Shown: positions 15,049 to 23,210, counted from the first letter of the stretch. The stretch: 31,781 bases of DNA from an uncultured Brachyspira sp. (GCF_934747485.1 NZ_CAKVGN010000032.1:1-31781); one strand, 5' to 3'. Numbers and translations: made by a program. Notes: generated from the letters alone by a model not told the origin.

Positions 15049-16443
15049 TTAATTATTCAAATAAATTATATCTTTATTATTAGTATCTATTACAATATTT
15101 TTTCCGTCAAACTTTTTAGCATCTTTATAAACTATATATGGTATATTTAAAGCCTTAAGTAATATAGCTGAATGAGAAATAGAGCTTCCATTCAAAGATA
15201 TAACCCCTTTAATATTATTAGAAAAATTAGCAATATTTGACACATAAATATTATCTGATATTAAAATAATATCTCCTTTCTCAGGCAATTCTATTTTTTT
15301 ATCCAACATTACAGCTAATACCTGATTCAAAATATCCTGAATATCATATTTTCTCTCTACCATATAAAAATCATCAAACTCATTAAAACAATCATACATA
15401 TTTTGCATAATATTAGTATATAAATATAAAGCAGTATGTTTAGAAGTTTCAAGCAAACTATCTACATCGTTAATAACCGCCTCATCAAGAAGCATAGATA
15501 AATGAGAATCAAATATAAGAACAGCATCATTAGAAATATTTTTTTCTTCTATCTTCTTTTTTTGCTTTAATATTTCTTTTCTCACAGTTTCTATTGCATA
15601 TACAAATTTTTCTTTCTCAGTTTTTATATCAATATCTCTCTGCTCTTCATAACCTATTTTTATATCCAAATCAACATACTTAGCCAACCCGCTAATCTTG
15701 CCATCACATACAATTTCAAAATCAGAATTAACAGTATAAACTTTTTTTGCTTCATTATCACTAAACTCAAACTTTCCGTCAAATAAATCTTGAAAGAAGT
15801 CTGTTAAAATCTGATGATTATCTCCTTTTATATACACTTCCACAACATCATCATTTTGTATATTTAATAAAGATATTTTACTCATACTGTCAGCACAAAC
15901 AATATTTTTATTTTTAGTTTTGTTAGTAATATATACAGAGCAATTATTTTTAGATATAGTATTCATAAACATGAATATAGGTCTAACATGAAAACCATTT
16001 TTTAATTTAACAACATATTCTTTTTTTATATAATCCCTTAAGTTTTCTTGAACATTATCACATTTTTTAGTAAGATTATTTAATTTATCTTCTATCTCAT
16101 CTATTTTTTTATTTAATGAAGCCTCAGAAGCAGCAATCATTCCCCCCTCTACAATAGGAGCAAATGATATCCTCACATTTTTTTGCTTTTCTTTATCTAA
16201 CATAGCAACAGCCATTTCGCAATTAACTAAAGCCTCTTTGCTGTCAAAAAATATAATTATGCCATCTTCAGTGTAATTATCATTGATAACTTTATAAATA
16301 TCATTATGATTAGTACCTAAAAAACTGTTATTTTCCCCTACTCCTCCAGAACAGGCAGCAGATACATTGCCAACTTTATTAATATATTTTTGTAATGCTA
16401 TTACAAACTCATGACTATCTGAAACAAATATTAAACCAACCAC
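15049..16443 (-). CDS. dhaM: DhaM-like PTS phosphotransfer protein (EIIA-HPr-EI N-domain fusion)
   Basis: 464 residues, close to E. coli DhaM, which carries phosphate from the PTS to dihydroxyacetone kinase. An EIIA(man)-like domain (1-125) is followed by an HPr domain (about 141-225) with phospho-His152 in NGFHVRP, then the N-terminal domain of enzyme I (about 235-464) with His424 in SSISHSA. The EIIA active His, expected at position 9 (VSHS), is Asp9 (VSDS, codon GAT); a His sits at 11 instead. The usual MDxGSA turn is also altered to FFDSKEA. The final transfer to DhaL-ADP may therefore be lost or changed. No dhaK or dhaL is in the window. The start is GTG 16443 with AAGGA 6 bases upstream. 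Confidence 0.8.
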   Translation of the reverse strand: MVGLIFVSDSHEFVIALQKYINKVGNVSAACSGGVGENNSFLGTNHNDIYKVINDNYTEDGIIIFFDSKEALVNCEMAVAMLDKEKQKNVRISFAPIVEGGMIAASEASLNKKIDEIEDKLNNLTKKCDNVQENLRDYIKKEYVVKLKNGFHVRPIFMFMNTISKNNCSVYITNKTKNKNIVCADSMSKISLLNIQNDDVVEVYIKGDNHQILTDFFQDLFDGKFEFSDNEAKKVYTVNSDFEIVCDGKISGLAKYVDLDIKIGYEEQRDIDIKTEKEKFVYAIETVRKEILKQKKKIEEKNISNDAVLIFDSHLSMLLDEAVINDVDSLLETSKHTALYLYTNIMQNMYDCFNEFDDFYMVERKYDIQDILNQVLAVMLDKKIELPEKGDIILISDNIYVSNIANFSNNIKGVISLNGSSISHSAILLKALNIPYIVYKDAKKFDGKNIVIDTNNKDIIYLNN

Positions 16444-16561
16444 ATTTAATCCTTTTATATTTTTTATTAATTAACATATTATTTATAATCTAAAGTATAA
16501 TAAAAACATAATTTTTTGCAATATCATAATTTATATTATTTCTTAATGCACATTTATTTTT

Positions 16562-16598
16562 TAAATAAAAAAAGAGTGTCAGAAAATATCTGACACTC
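16562..16598 (-). terminator. Terminator of the META/HslJ-like lipoprotein gene
   Basis: GAGTGTCAGA (16574-16583) pairs perfectly with TCTGACACTC (16589-16598). On the minus strand it is followed by a run of T. Confidence 0.9.
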
Positions 16599-16621
16599 CT
16601 TATATAATAATAAAATATTTC

Positions 16622-17083
16622 TTACTGATTATTAGTTACTATTTCTACATTTTTAGTAAAAGTATAAATTAAGTTAGTACCAGAAGTAGTAGTAATAGTT
16701 AATACATCGCCATCTAAAGCAATAGTATCAGCACCATTTAATATTTGTAAATATTCCATTTCTGCATTCATATCTTCTTCAGGACCAGCCATTTTAGTAG
16801 AACCCATATCATCGCTTAATTTAATTTTATCGCCTTCTAAAGTAAAACCGCCAAAATAATAGTTAATAACAGCTTTACCGCTTAACTCATTAGTAGCAGA
16901 AAAAGCAATAGTAACTTCTTTACCCTCATACATATTAGTAAGAGCAAACTCTTTACCTAATAAATCATCAACTGTAATCATAGCAGCATTTACTTTGTCA
17001 GTTGTTGTATTTGAAGATTGCCCGCAAGATACTGCGAATATTGCTCCTACAACAGCAAGAACTATTGATAATATTTTTTTCAT
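16622..17083 (-). CDS. META/HslJ-like lipoprotein
   Basis: 153 residues. The signal peptide ends in a lipobox, FAVSC, with Cys20. The mature part resembles the META/HslJ domain: DLLGKEFALTNM at the start; then a beta-rich middle with FGGFTLEGDKIKL; and a final strand pair with LTITTTSGTNLIYTF. Such proteins are envelope lipoproteins linked to stress resistance in some bacteria; the role here is unknown. A good ribosome site (AGAGGAA) precedes the ATG. The gene stands alone with its own strong terminator, which suggests high expression. Confidence 0.72.
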   Translation of the reverse strand: MKKILSIVLAVVGAIFAVSCGQSSNTTTDKVNAAMITVDDLLGKEFALTNMYEGKEVTIAFSATNELSGKAVINYYFGGFTLEGDKIKLSDDMGSTKMAGPEEDMNAEMEYLQILNGADTIALDGDVLTITTTSGTNLIYTFTKNVEIVTNNQ

Positions 17084-17380
17084 TTTATTCCTCTCAATTT
17101 AATTTTAAGAAGAATTATATTATAATTAAATTTATTATCAATATAAATATTAATAATTTCAATAAAATTTAATATATTTTTTTTAATATTTTGCTATAAA
17201 AAATTATTTAGCATCTGATACTTTTAATATTTCTATTATGTTCTGATATCTCTTCTAAGTTGTATAACTTAATAGAGTTTTTTATATTTATCTTCTATGT
17301 TTGTGATTTTTTAAGAGTCATTTTTTATTATTGCTCGTGATAAAATCGCTTATTATCAGCTACTAATTTATCATATTAAA
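17084..17380. other. Intergenic region, nothing clear
   Basis: About 300 AT-rich bases between rsgA and the lipoprotein gene. A short minus-strand stretch reads RYQNIIEILKVSDAK before a stop and might be a gene relic, but it is too short to support. A weak TGATAA/TTATCA hairpin just past rsgA may aid termination. Confidence 0.3.
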
Positions 17381-18484
17381 CTATTTTTTATTATTAACAT
17401 TCATTTTCTTATAATTATTTCTATGCTTTGTGATTTTCTTTAATGCCATCTTTCTATCTTTTTTTATCTCTATAGAACTTTTTTGCAATTGTCTGTTTTC
17501 ATTAAGAAGTGTTATATAAGCATCATATCTCTCATAAGGTATTTCATCATTTTCAAGAAGTTCTAATATATAACAATCTGGTTCATGCTGATGAGTGCAA
17601 TCCTTAAACTTACATTTTTTAGCATACTCTTCCAAATCTTCAAAAGTTTTCTTTATGCCTTTATCATCTTCCCAAAGCCCAAGATTTCTTAAACCCGGAG
17701 TATCTATTACAACACCTCCGCTGTCTAATACTAAAAGCTCTCTGTGTGTTGTGGTATGCATTCCTTTAAAATCATACTCTCTCACCTCTTGTGTTTTCAT
17801 TTTCTCATCTTTCAAAAGATAATTAATAATAGTAGATTTTCCAGCACCAGAAGCCCCTATAAAAACTGATGAAGTATCTTTTTTAATATATTTCAAAAAT
17901 GTATCAGCATTCTTTCCTGTTTTTGAACTGTAGGCAAATGCTGTTTCATTAGGATAAGTTTCTTTTATAGTTTCTAATAATTCTTTATATTCAGCATCTT
18001 CATATAAATCTATTTTACTTATTGCAATTATTGGTTTAATTCCAGAAGTATGAACAACTGACAAATATCTTGCTATAGCTGACATCGGCATTTCATTATC
18101 AATACCAACTATTATAAAAGCATAATCAATATTGCTTACTATAGCCTGAATATCGTTTTTTTTAACATTAGCTTTTCTATATAAAATATTTTTTCTAGTG
18201 AGTATAGTATCAATAAAAGCATTATTATCCGACTTTTTCATTAGCACCCAATCACCAACAACAGGAAGCTCGCTTTGCACTTCAGAGTTATATCTAATCT
18301 TTCCTTTTATTCTTGCTAAAAACTCACCCTCATCAGAAAAAAGTGTGTAGTATCTTTTATTAATTCTTATCACCCTTGCAGGCACAAGTTCTTCATTATT
18401 GATTTCTTTTAAAGAATTAATTTTCAAACTTTCTAATGCCAATTTCTCAAAATATTCATCAAAACCAATATCTTTTATTTTCAA
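17381..18484 (-). CDS. rsgA: Ribosome small subunit-dependent GTPase A
   Basis: 367 residues. It is a circularly permuted GTPase that checks late 30S maturation. An OB-fold (about 33-100) is followed by motif order G4 (SKID, 156-159), G1 (GASGAGKST, 210-218) and G3 (DTPG, 261-264). The C-terminal zinc site has Cys291, Cys296, His298 and Cys304. G4 reads SKID rather than NKxD, a tolerated variant. The start is TTG 18484, supported by AGAGGA 8 bases upstream and by a promoter at 18514-18541. The C-terminus is rich in Lys and Asn, fitting rRNA contact. Confidence 0.93.
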   Translation of the reverse strand: MKIKDIGFDEYFEKLALESLKINSLKEINNEELVPARVIRINKRYYTLFSDEGEFLARIKGKIRYNSEVQSELPVVGDWVLMKKSDNNAFIDTILTRKNILYRKANVKKNDIQAIVSNIDYAFIIVGIDNEMPMSAIARYLSVVHTSGIKPIIAISKIDLYEDAEYKELLETIKETYPNETAFAYSSKTGKNADTFLKYIKKDTSSVFIGASGAGKSTIINYLLKDEKMKTQEVREYDFKGMHTTTHRELLVLDSGGVVIDTPGLRNLGLWEDDKGIKKTFEDLEEYAKKCKFKDCTHQHEPDCYILELLENDEIPYERYDAYITLLNENRQLQKSSIEIKKDRKMALKKITKHRNNYKKMNVNNKK

Positions 18485-18513
18485 TATTATTATCCTCTAA
18501 ATTTTATATTTTT

Positions 18514-18541
18514 ATAATACTAAATTTAGAAGTTTTGTCAA
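18514..18541 (-). promoter_or_regulatory. rsgA promoter
   Basis: On the minus strand, TTGACA (18541-18536), a 16-bp spacer and TATTAT (18519-18514), followed by AGAGGA and the TTG start. Confidence 0.7.
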
Positions 18542-18542
18542 T

Positions 18543-18647
18543 TTAATTATTATTTGTAATAGAATGAGTTTCTAAATCTTTATTTATTTTATCTCTAGGA
18601 ATATCATTAAATAGAACTTCTTTTAAATATCTATCAGTTGTTTCCAT
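18543..18647 (-). CDS. Possible 34-residue small protein
   Basis: ATG at 18647 opens a 34-codon frame (METTDRYLKEVLFNDIPRDK, then about 14 more residues) ending at TAA 18543, two bases before the rsgA -35 box. It overlaps the end of the GNAT gene by 25 bases in another frame. The composition is protein-like and it fills the gap exactly, but there is no good ribosome site and no known relative. It could also be a relic of a longer gene. Confidence 0.25.
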   Translation of the reverse strand: METTDRYLKEVLFNDIPRDKINKDLETHSITNNN

Positions 18648-19096
18648 AACCAAATATCAGGTTTTCCTATACCATTAGCATTAGGAAATATCCCAACTAT
18701 TTTATATCCGTTTTTCTGATAAAATTCATAAGGATGATTATTAATATTTTTTATATTATTAAGTATATATGACATATCTGTATTATTAAAATTAAATTGA
18801 TGCAAATTGGTTTTATAATCTTCATCATCTGAACCAAGCATAATATTTAATACATTTTTTAATTTAGCCTCTCTTTCAAGCTCTTTTAATAACTTAGAGC
18901 CTACCATCATATTTCTATACTCTGATTTTATTATTAGAGGATGAAGTTCACATGTTATATTAGAGTACATCTCTAAAAGTCCTGCATATCCTATCAATAT
19001 TTTATTTTCTATGTAGCCCAAAGAAATAAAAGATTTATTAACCAATTTTATTATATCATCTGTACTATAAAAACTATTAAATGCTTCTGTCATCAT
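18623..19096 (-). CDS. GNAT acetyltransferase resembling aminoglycoside 6'-N-acetyltransferases
   Basis: 157 codons from ATG 19096. The C-terminal two thirds follow an AAC(6')-like GNAT pattern: ELHPLIIKSEYRNMMVGSKLL (acetyl-CoA loop region, given here as ELHPLII and EYRNMMVGSKLL), MLGSDDEDYKTNL, HPYEFYQKNGYKIVGIFPNA and GKPDIW. Aminoglycoside modification is possible but untested; many such enzymes have other substrates. The N-terminus is odd. In-frame codons upstream (about FINIKENINYAEDISI) look coding but contain no ATG, GTG or TTG before an in-frame TAA. A GAGGAA site, made by the stop of the upstream antiporter gene, sits in front of them. The true start may be a rare ATT/ATA codon, or the start has been lost. 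Confidence 0.65.
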   Translation of the reverse strand: MMTEAFNSFYSTDDIIKLVNKSFISLGYIENKILIGYAGLLEMYSNITCELHPLIIKSEYRNMMVGSKLLKELEREAKLKNVLNIMLGSDDEDYKTNLHQFNFNNTDMSYILNNIKNINNHPYEFYQKNGYKIVGIFPNANGIGKPDIWLWKQLIDI

Positions 19097-19164
19097 TATT
19101 GATATATCTTCAGCATAGTTAATATTTTCTTTAATATTTATAAATATAGATTAAAATATATTCC

Positions 19165-20763
19165 TCAATCATTATTCCTCATGAGTAAAACATCTCTATA
19201 CTTTATCACAGTATTTCCGCGAGGTATAATAGTACCGCCATCTCTTTTTATCATCACTATCAAATTATCCTTTGGCAATTTCAAATCTTTTAACTCTTTG
19301 TTTTTCCAAGGGTGATTGATATTAATATTTATCTCTTTTAATGTTATGTCATAATATTTTGTTCTTTTAGCATTAAGTATAATTGTATCGCCGCTGTTTA
19401 TAACAGTGCTTCCATTTGGAATAATGGTTTCATCACCACGCTCTATTGTTATAATGATTGAGTTTTCTGGAAGTTCTATGTCTTTAATTTCTCTGCCAAC
19501 CCAATGATGATTTTTAGTAATGTTCACTTGTATAAGCTCCATATCATCATCATCAACATAGTCGTTGAAAGTTTTTAATACATTTTCTGCAGAATCAACA
19601 AGTCCGAATTTTTTTGCAATAATAGGAAGCAAAGTACCCTGAAAAGATACAGATATAATCGCTAAGAAAAATACAATATGAAATATATCATAACTAATAG
19701 CCTCACCATTTACTATAACAAATATAGCAAAAACAATGGAAGCAGCTCCCCTAAGACCTGCCCACATAATTAAAAGCTGTTTTTTTAATGATACCTTAAA
19801 AGGAGTTAATATTGCTAATACCGCTATAGGTCTCGATACAAATGTTATAAATAATGCTACAAATATCGCAGTAGGAGCAACATTGGATATTCTTGAAGGA
19901 AAAGAAAGAAGCCCAAGCAAGAAAAATAACACCATCTGCATAAGACCAGTAACACCGTCAAAGAAATTAACCAAAGCAACTTTATTTTTAATATTGGTGT
20001 TTCCAAGAACTATACCAACTAAATAAACAGCTAAATATCCATTGCCTCCCACTATAGAAGACAGAGAATAAGAAAGCAAAGCAACAGCAAGCACAAATAT
20101 AGTATCAAGCCCGCTTACTGGAAACTTAAATTTTCTTAAAACATTATAAGCCATAAAAGATATTAAAGCCGCCACTATCACAGCAAACACTATCTGAGCA
20201 AACACCATATAAACTATTGAAAGAGGACTGTTTAATGTCTTTCCAATAAGCCCCAAAAATATAACCGTAAGCATATATGACATAGGGTCGTTACTTCCGC
20301 TTTCAAGCTCCAAAAGAGAAGCAAGCCCGTCTTTTAGGTTTAAATTCTTTGAACGAAGTATAGAAAACACAGAAGCAGCATCGGTAGACCCAATAACCGA
20401 AGCTATTAAAAAACTCTCAAATAATTCAAACTTTAATACAAAATAACATAATACACCCGTAACCATAGAAGTGATAAAAGTACCAACAAATGATAGTAAA
20501 AAAGCCTTTTTTGCCACTGGTTTAGCAACTTTCCAATTAGTACCAAAACCTCCGTAAAACATTATAAATATTAAGGTTATAGTACATATCTGCTCTGCTA
20601 CAACATAATTGTCAAACTCTATTTTTAAAATTCCGTCAGAGCCAAATAACATTCCCAAAACCAAAAAAAGCAAAAGCGAAGGCACCCCTACTTTCATAGA
20701 TATTTTACTAGCTACTATACAAATTATAATTATTAAAGATGATATTAATATAGCTGTATTCAT
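19165..20763 (-). CDS. NhaP/CPA1-type cation/proton antiporter with two RCK_C domains
   Basis: 532 residues. An N-terminal membrane domain of about 12 helices (1-385) carries CPA motifs STDAASVF and LELESGSNDP, and AGLRGAASIVFA near its end. Two tandem TrkA-C/RCK_C domains follow (about 403-468 and 469-530). They are clearly repeats of each other: NHHWVGREIKDIELPENSI and NHPWKNKELKDLKLPKDNL, with IIPNGSTVI and IIPRGNTVI. Members exchange K+ or Na+ for H+ across the inner membrane and respond to ligands through the RCK_C domain. K+ is more likely, as for NhaP2/CvrA. The ribosome site is weak (AAGGA 15 bases from the ATG). It is followed closely by the GNAT gene. Confidence 0.85.
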   Translation of the reverse strand: MNTAILISSLIIIICIVASKISMKVGVPSLLLFLVLGMLFGSDGILKIEFDNYVVAEQICTITLIFIMFYGGFGTNWKVAKPVAKKAFLLSFVGTFITSMVTGVLCYFVLKFELFESFLIASVIGSTDAASVFSILRSKNLNLKDGLASLLELESGSNDPMSYMLTVIFLGLIGKTLNSPLSIVYMVFAQIVFAVIVAALISFMAYNVLRKFKFPVSGLDTIFVLAVALLSYSLSSIVGGNGYLAVYLVGIVLGNTNIKNKVALVNFFDGVTGLMQMVLFFLLGLLSFPSRISNVAPTAIFVALFITFVSRPIAVLAILTPFKVSLKKQLLIMWAGLRGAASIVFAIFVIVNGEAISYDIFHIVFFLAIISVSFQGTLLPIIAKKFGLVDSAENVLKTFNDYVDDDDMELIQVNITKNHHWVGREIKDIELPENSIIITIERGDETIIPNGSTVINSGDTIILNAKRTKYYDITLKEINININHPWKNKELKDLKLPKDNLIVMIKRDGGTIIPRGNTVIKYRDVLLMRNND

Positions 20764-20796
20764 ATTAAAGTATTATAATCCTTATTAATTTAATAT

Positions 20797-21174
20797 TTAT
20801 TCTTTTTTATTATTTTCTTTAGGCTTAAATATTAATGAAATAGAGTTTACACAATGCCTTGTATTTTTATCTGTTAAATGTTCGCCCTGAAACACATGCC
20901 CTAAATGAGCTCCGCAATTATTACATGTAATTTCTATTCTATAGCCGTCTTCATCTAATGACCTTCTAACAGCTCCTTTTATTTCATCATCAAATGAAGG
21001 CCATCCGCATTTTGATTTAAACTTATCTTCAGAGCGGTATAATTCAACCCCGCATTGTTTGCAGCAATAAACTCCTTCCTCAAAAAAATCATTATATTCG
21101 CCTGTAAAAGGATATTCAGTACCCTTAAATATTATCACATTTCTTTCTTCTTCTGTTAATTTTCTTAACTCCAT
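20797..21174 (-). CDS. msrB: Peptide-methionine (R)-S-oxide reductase
   Basis: 125 residues. It repairs methionine-R-sulfoxide in proteins, protecting this anaerobe-like organism from oxidants. Zinc pairs Cys38/Cys41 (CKQC) and Cys84/Cys87 (CNNC) are present. So are CGWPSF (Cys56, candidate resolving Cys), HLGHVF, and the nucleophile Cys108 in RHCVNS. It is the Cys, not selenocysteine, form and is not fused to MsrA. GAGG 6 bases upstream selects ATG 21174 over a TTG at 21186. It lies 33 bases before the antiporter gene and may share its transcript. Confidence 0.93.
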   Translation of the reverse strand: MELRKLTEEERNVIIFKGTEYPFTGEYNDFFEEGVYCCKQCGVELYRSEDKFKSKCGWPSFDDEIKGAVRRSLDEDGYRIEITCNNCGAHLGHVFQGEHLTDKNTRHCVNSISLIFKPKENNKKE

Positions 21175-21318
21175 AAAAAACCTCAATAATAATATAATAA
21201 TTTTAAAAAATTGTATACTAAAACTTGAAATAAAACTATACTTTTATTATTTTTTTATATTTTTAGCATATATTTATAATAATAATTAAATTTATATATA
21301 AAAAATTAGTTTTAATAC

Positions 21319-21347
21319 TTGACAAAAATAAAATAATATAGTAATAT
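21319..21347 (+). promoter_or_regulatory. Promoter of the tRNA-Lys/tRNA-Glu operon
   Basis: TTGACA (21319-21324), a 17-bp spacer and TAATAT (21342-21347), about 25 bases before the first tRNA start. Confidence 0.65.
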
Positions 21348-21379
21348 AGCCAAACATTAAATTGATAAAGAAAAGAAAC

Positions 21380-21452
21380 GGGCCAATAGCTCAGTCGGTA
21401 GAGCATCGCCCTTTTAAGGCGGTTGTCGAAGGTTCGAACCCTTCTTGGCTCA
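21380..21452 (+). tRNA. tRNA-Lys (anticodon TTT)
   Basis: A complete cloverleaf: acceptor GGGCCAA/TTGGCTC (one G-U pair), D-arm GCTC/GAGC, anticodon arm TCGCC-CTTTTAA-GGCGG with TTT at 21413-21415, T-loop TTCGAAC, discriminator A. CCA is not encoded. Confidence 0.95.
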
Positions 21453-21487
21453 TATAGGTTTTATACACCTACAATTACTTTATATAT

Positions 21488-21561
21488 GCCGGTGTGGTGA
21501 AGAGGTTTAACACACAGGATTTTCATTCCTGCATTCGCGGGTTCGAAACCCGTCACCGGTT
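21488..21561 (+). tRNA. tRNA-Glu (anticodon TTC)
   Basis: Anticodon arm CAGGA-TTTTCAT-TCCTG with TTC at 21522-21524, T-arm GCGGG-TTCGAAA-CCCGT, acceptor GCCGGTG/CACCGGT. As read, the first pair is G1-U72 and the discriminator is U73. Both are unusual for tRNA-Glu, which normally has G-C and a purine. It is 35 bases after tRNA-Lys and is followed by a terminator, so the two form an operon. Confidence 0.88.
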
Positions 21562-21571
21562 CATCTACTTG

Positions 21572-21599
21572 CCATATCTGTAAATGATATGGTTTTTTT
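21572..21599 (+). terminator. Terminator of the tRNA operon
   Basis: CCATATC (21572-21578) pairs with GATATGG (21586-21592), followed by seven T. Confidence 0.8.
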
Positions 21600-21604
21600 A
21601 TAGC

Positions 21605-21617
21605 TATAATATTTTTA
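21605..21617 (+). promoter_or_regulatory. -10 element immediately before the LCP-family gene
   Basis: TATAAT (21605-21610) lies exactly 7 bases before ATG 21617, and there is no ribosome site between. This suggests transcription starting at or next to the start codon (a leaderless mRNA). No good -35 is visible. Confidence 0.4.
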
Positions 21618-22834
21618 TGAAAATTAAAAACAACGATAATAATACCAAAGCATTAAAAACCATAAGCAATGCCAATAAAAAAGCTCTAATTATATTAATC
21701 TCATCAATCGCACTAATCATTATTATCATATCTTTTTTATTATATTATTTTTTATACAGTCAAATAGATTCTGCAAGAAAAAATGATGAAGAGTTATATT
21801 TTTCTATATTATTTATCAATGAAAACAATGAACCTTATGGAGCATATATAGGAGCAGTATCAAGTTTACATAATAGAATCGGATTAATAGGGCTTCCAAG
21901 AAATGTAGCTCTTTGGAAAAATAAAAAAGACAATCCTATACCTCTAAAAGAATTATATAAAGAAGGAGGCGATTCTGCAGTATTTAATGCCATAGAAAAC
22001 ACTCTTGATAAAAAAATAACATACAAAATCACTCTTGATAATAACAGCATATCAGACATAATAGATTTAATCGGCGGAGTAAAAATGTATGTAGAAGAGC
22101 CTATACATTATATAGCAAAAAACAGCCTTTATAATATTAATTTTGATATTGGAGAATGGATTTTTCAGGGAAATAAAGTAGTATCATATTTACATTATAT
22201 TAGTATGAAGCAATATGAGGATATAGAAACATTATATAGACTTGAAGATGTTATTATTAATTTAATGATTAGTTTTATACAAAGCCCAGAACTTAAATCT
22301 ATGATAATTAGAAAGGATATGAGAAATGCTATATACTCAAAAATAAAAAGTAATTTAAGACCTCCGGATATTAAGGCTATATTGAAAATAATATCAAACA
22401 GCAGTGAAAAAAGCTTGATAGTACAAAATATTGATGCGAGAGTTGATGAAAAAGGAATACTTATTCCGCTACTCGAAGGAAGTGCTTTTATAAAACAGAT
22501 AGAAGATTTGGCTTTATATGTTGGATTAAAAACAGAGAGAAGCGAATTAAACAATGAAGATGTTAGTTTAATAATTTTAAATGGAACTGATGTTTCAGGA
22601 CTTGCTGATAGAATAAATATTAGAATGCGTTATAGAGGGTTTGCGGCTGGAGAGTATGGAAATTTCCCGGCTAAAGTGTATAATAGCATAGTTCTTATAA
22701 GAAACGGAGAGATAGAGAAGTCTTTTATGGTTGCTAATGAATGCAGAATAAGCAGAATATATGCTAAAACAGATAGAAGGCTTTTAAATAATGCAGTATT
22801 AATTTTGGGGTATGATTACTATGAAATTCAATGA
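21617..22834 (+). CDS. LCP (LytR-CpsA-Psr) family protein with LytR_C domain, divergent
   Basis: 405 residues. A cytoplasmic N-terminus, one membrane helix (about 23-48) and an extracytoplasmic LCP-like domain follow in order. Recognisable segments are IGLIGLPRNVALW (canonical SIPRD), GGDSAVFNAIENTLDKKI, the IIDLIGGVKMYVEEPI core and YRLEDVI. A C-terminal LytR_C domain begins near 325 (ILNGTDVSGLADRI). LCP enzymes attach polymers to the cell wall. Here the PRD Asp is Asn96, and the usual Arg-rich ALAYVRxR segment reads VVSYLHY, so ligase activity is doubtful. ATG 21617 is chosen; the longer frame from 21584 runs through the tRNA terminator. It heads a + strand cluster with rsfS, which it overlaps. 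Confidence 0.75.
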   Translation: MKIKNNDNNTKALKTISNANKKALIILISSIALIIIIISFLLYYFLYSQIDSARKNDEELYFSILFINENNEPYGAYIGAVSSLHNRIGLIGLPRNVALWKNKKDNPIPLKELYKEGGDSAVFNAIENTLDKKITYKITLDNNSISDIIDLIGGVKMYVEEPIHYIAKNSLYNINFDIGEWIFQGNKVVSYLHYISMKQYEDIETLYRLEDVIINLMISFIQSPELKSMIIRKDMRNAIYSKIKSNLRPPDIKAILKIISNSSEKSLIVQNIDARVDEKGILIPLLEGSAFIKQIEDLALYVGLKTERSELNNEDVSLIILNGTDVSGLADRINIRMRYRGFAAGEYGNFPAKVYNSIVLIRNGEIEKSFMVANECRISRIYAKTDRRLLNNAVLILGYDYYEIQ

Positions 22835-23210
22835 TTCAAACAAAACAAAAAAAATGATAGACAGAGAAATGGCTAAAAGTTTAACTCTAAAAGCAGCAAA
22901 AGCTTTAGATGATAAAAAACTTGAAGATATAGTAATATTAGATTTGGACGGTGTTACTACCCTTTCAGATTTTTTTATTATAGCAACAGCATCTTCTGCT
23001 CCTCAAATGAAGGCTGGCTCTGATGCTGTTTATAAAGAATTAAAGGAAGAGGGTGTTACTCCTTATGCAGAAAATGATAACAATTCTGATTCTTTGTGGT
23101 ATTTAACAGATTACGGATTTTTGGTAATACATTTGTTTACACAAGAAGGAAGAGAGTATTATGATTTGGATAAATTATGGCATGAAGCTAAAAAAATAGA
23201 TATGAATTAA
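22821..23210 (+). CDS. rsfS: Ribosomal silencing factor RsfS
   Basis: 129 residues. It binds ribosomal protein uL14 and blocks subunit joining when nutrients run low. The family core is intact: IVILDLDGVTTLSDFFIIATA (shown here as VILDLDGVTTLSDFFII), SSAPQMKAGSD, WYLTDYGFLVIHLF and REYYDLDKLW. It overlaps the end of the LCP gene by 14 bases from ATG 22821. GGGG (22807-22810) is 10 bases upstream; ATG 22812 is too close to that site. An LCP-family gene next to rsfS suggests cotranscription. Confidence 0.92.
   Translation: MKFNDSNKTKKMIDREMAKSLTLKAAKALDDKKLEDIVILDLDGVTTLSDFFIIATASSAPQMKAGSDAVYKELKEEGVTPYAENDNNSDSLWYLTDYGFLVIHLFTQEGREYYDLDKLWHEAKKIDMN

Noticed and set aside
17084..17380. Gene relic on the minus strand (RYQNIIEILKVSDAK before a stop)
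   Set aside because: Only about 15 codons look coding and stops interrupt every frame around it; too little to call.
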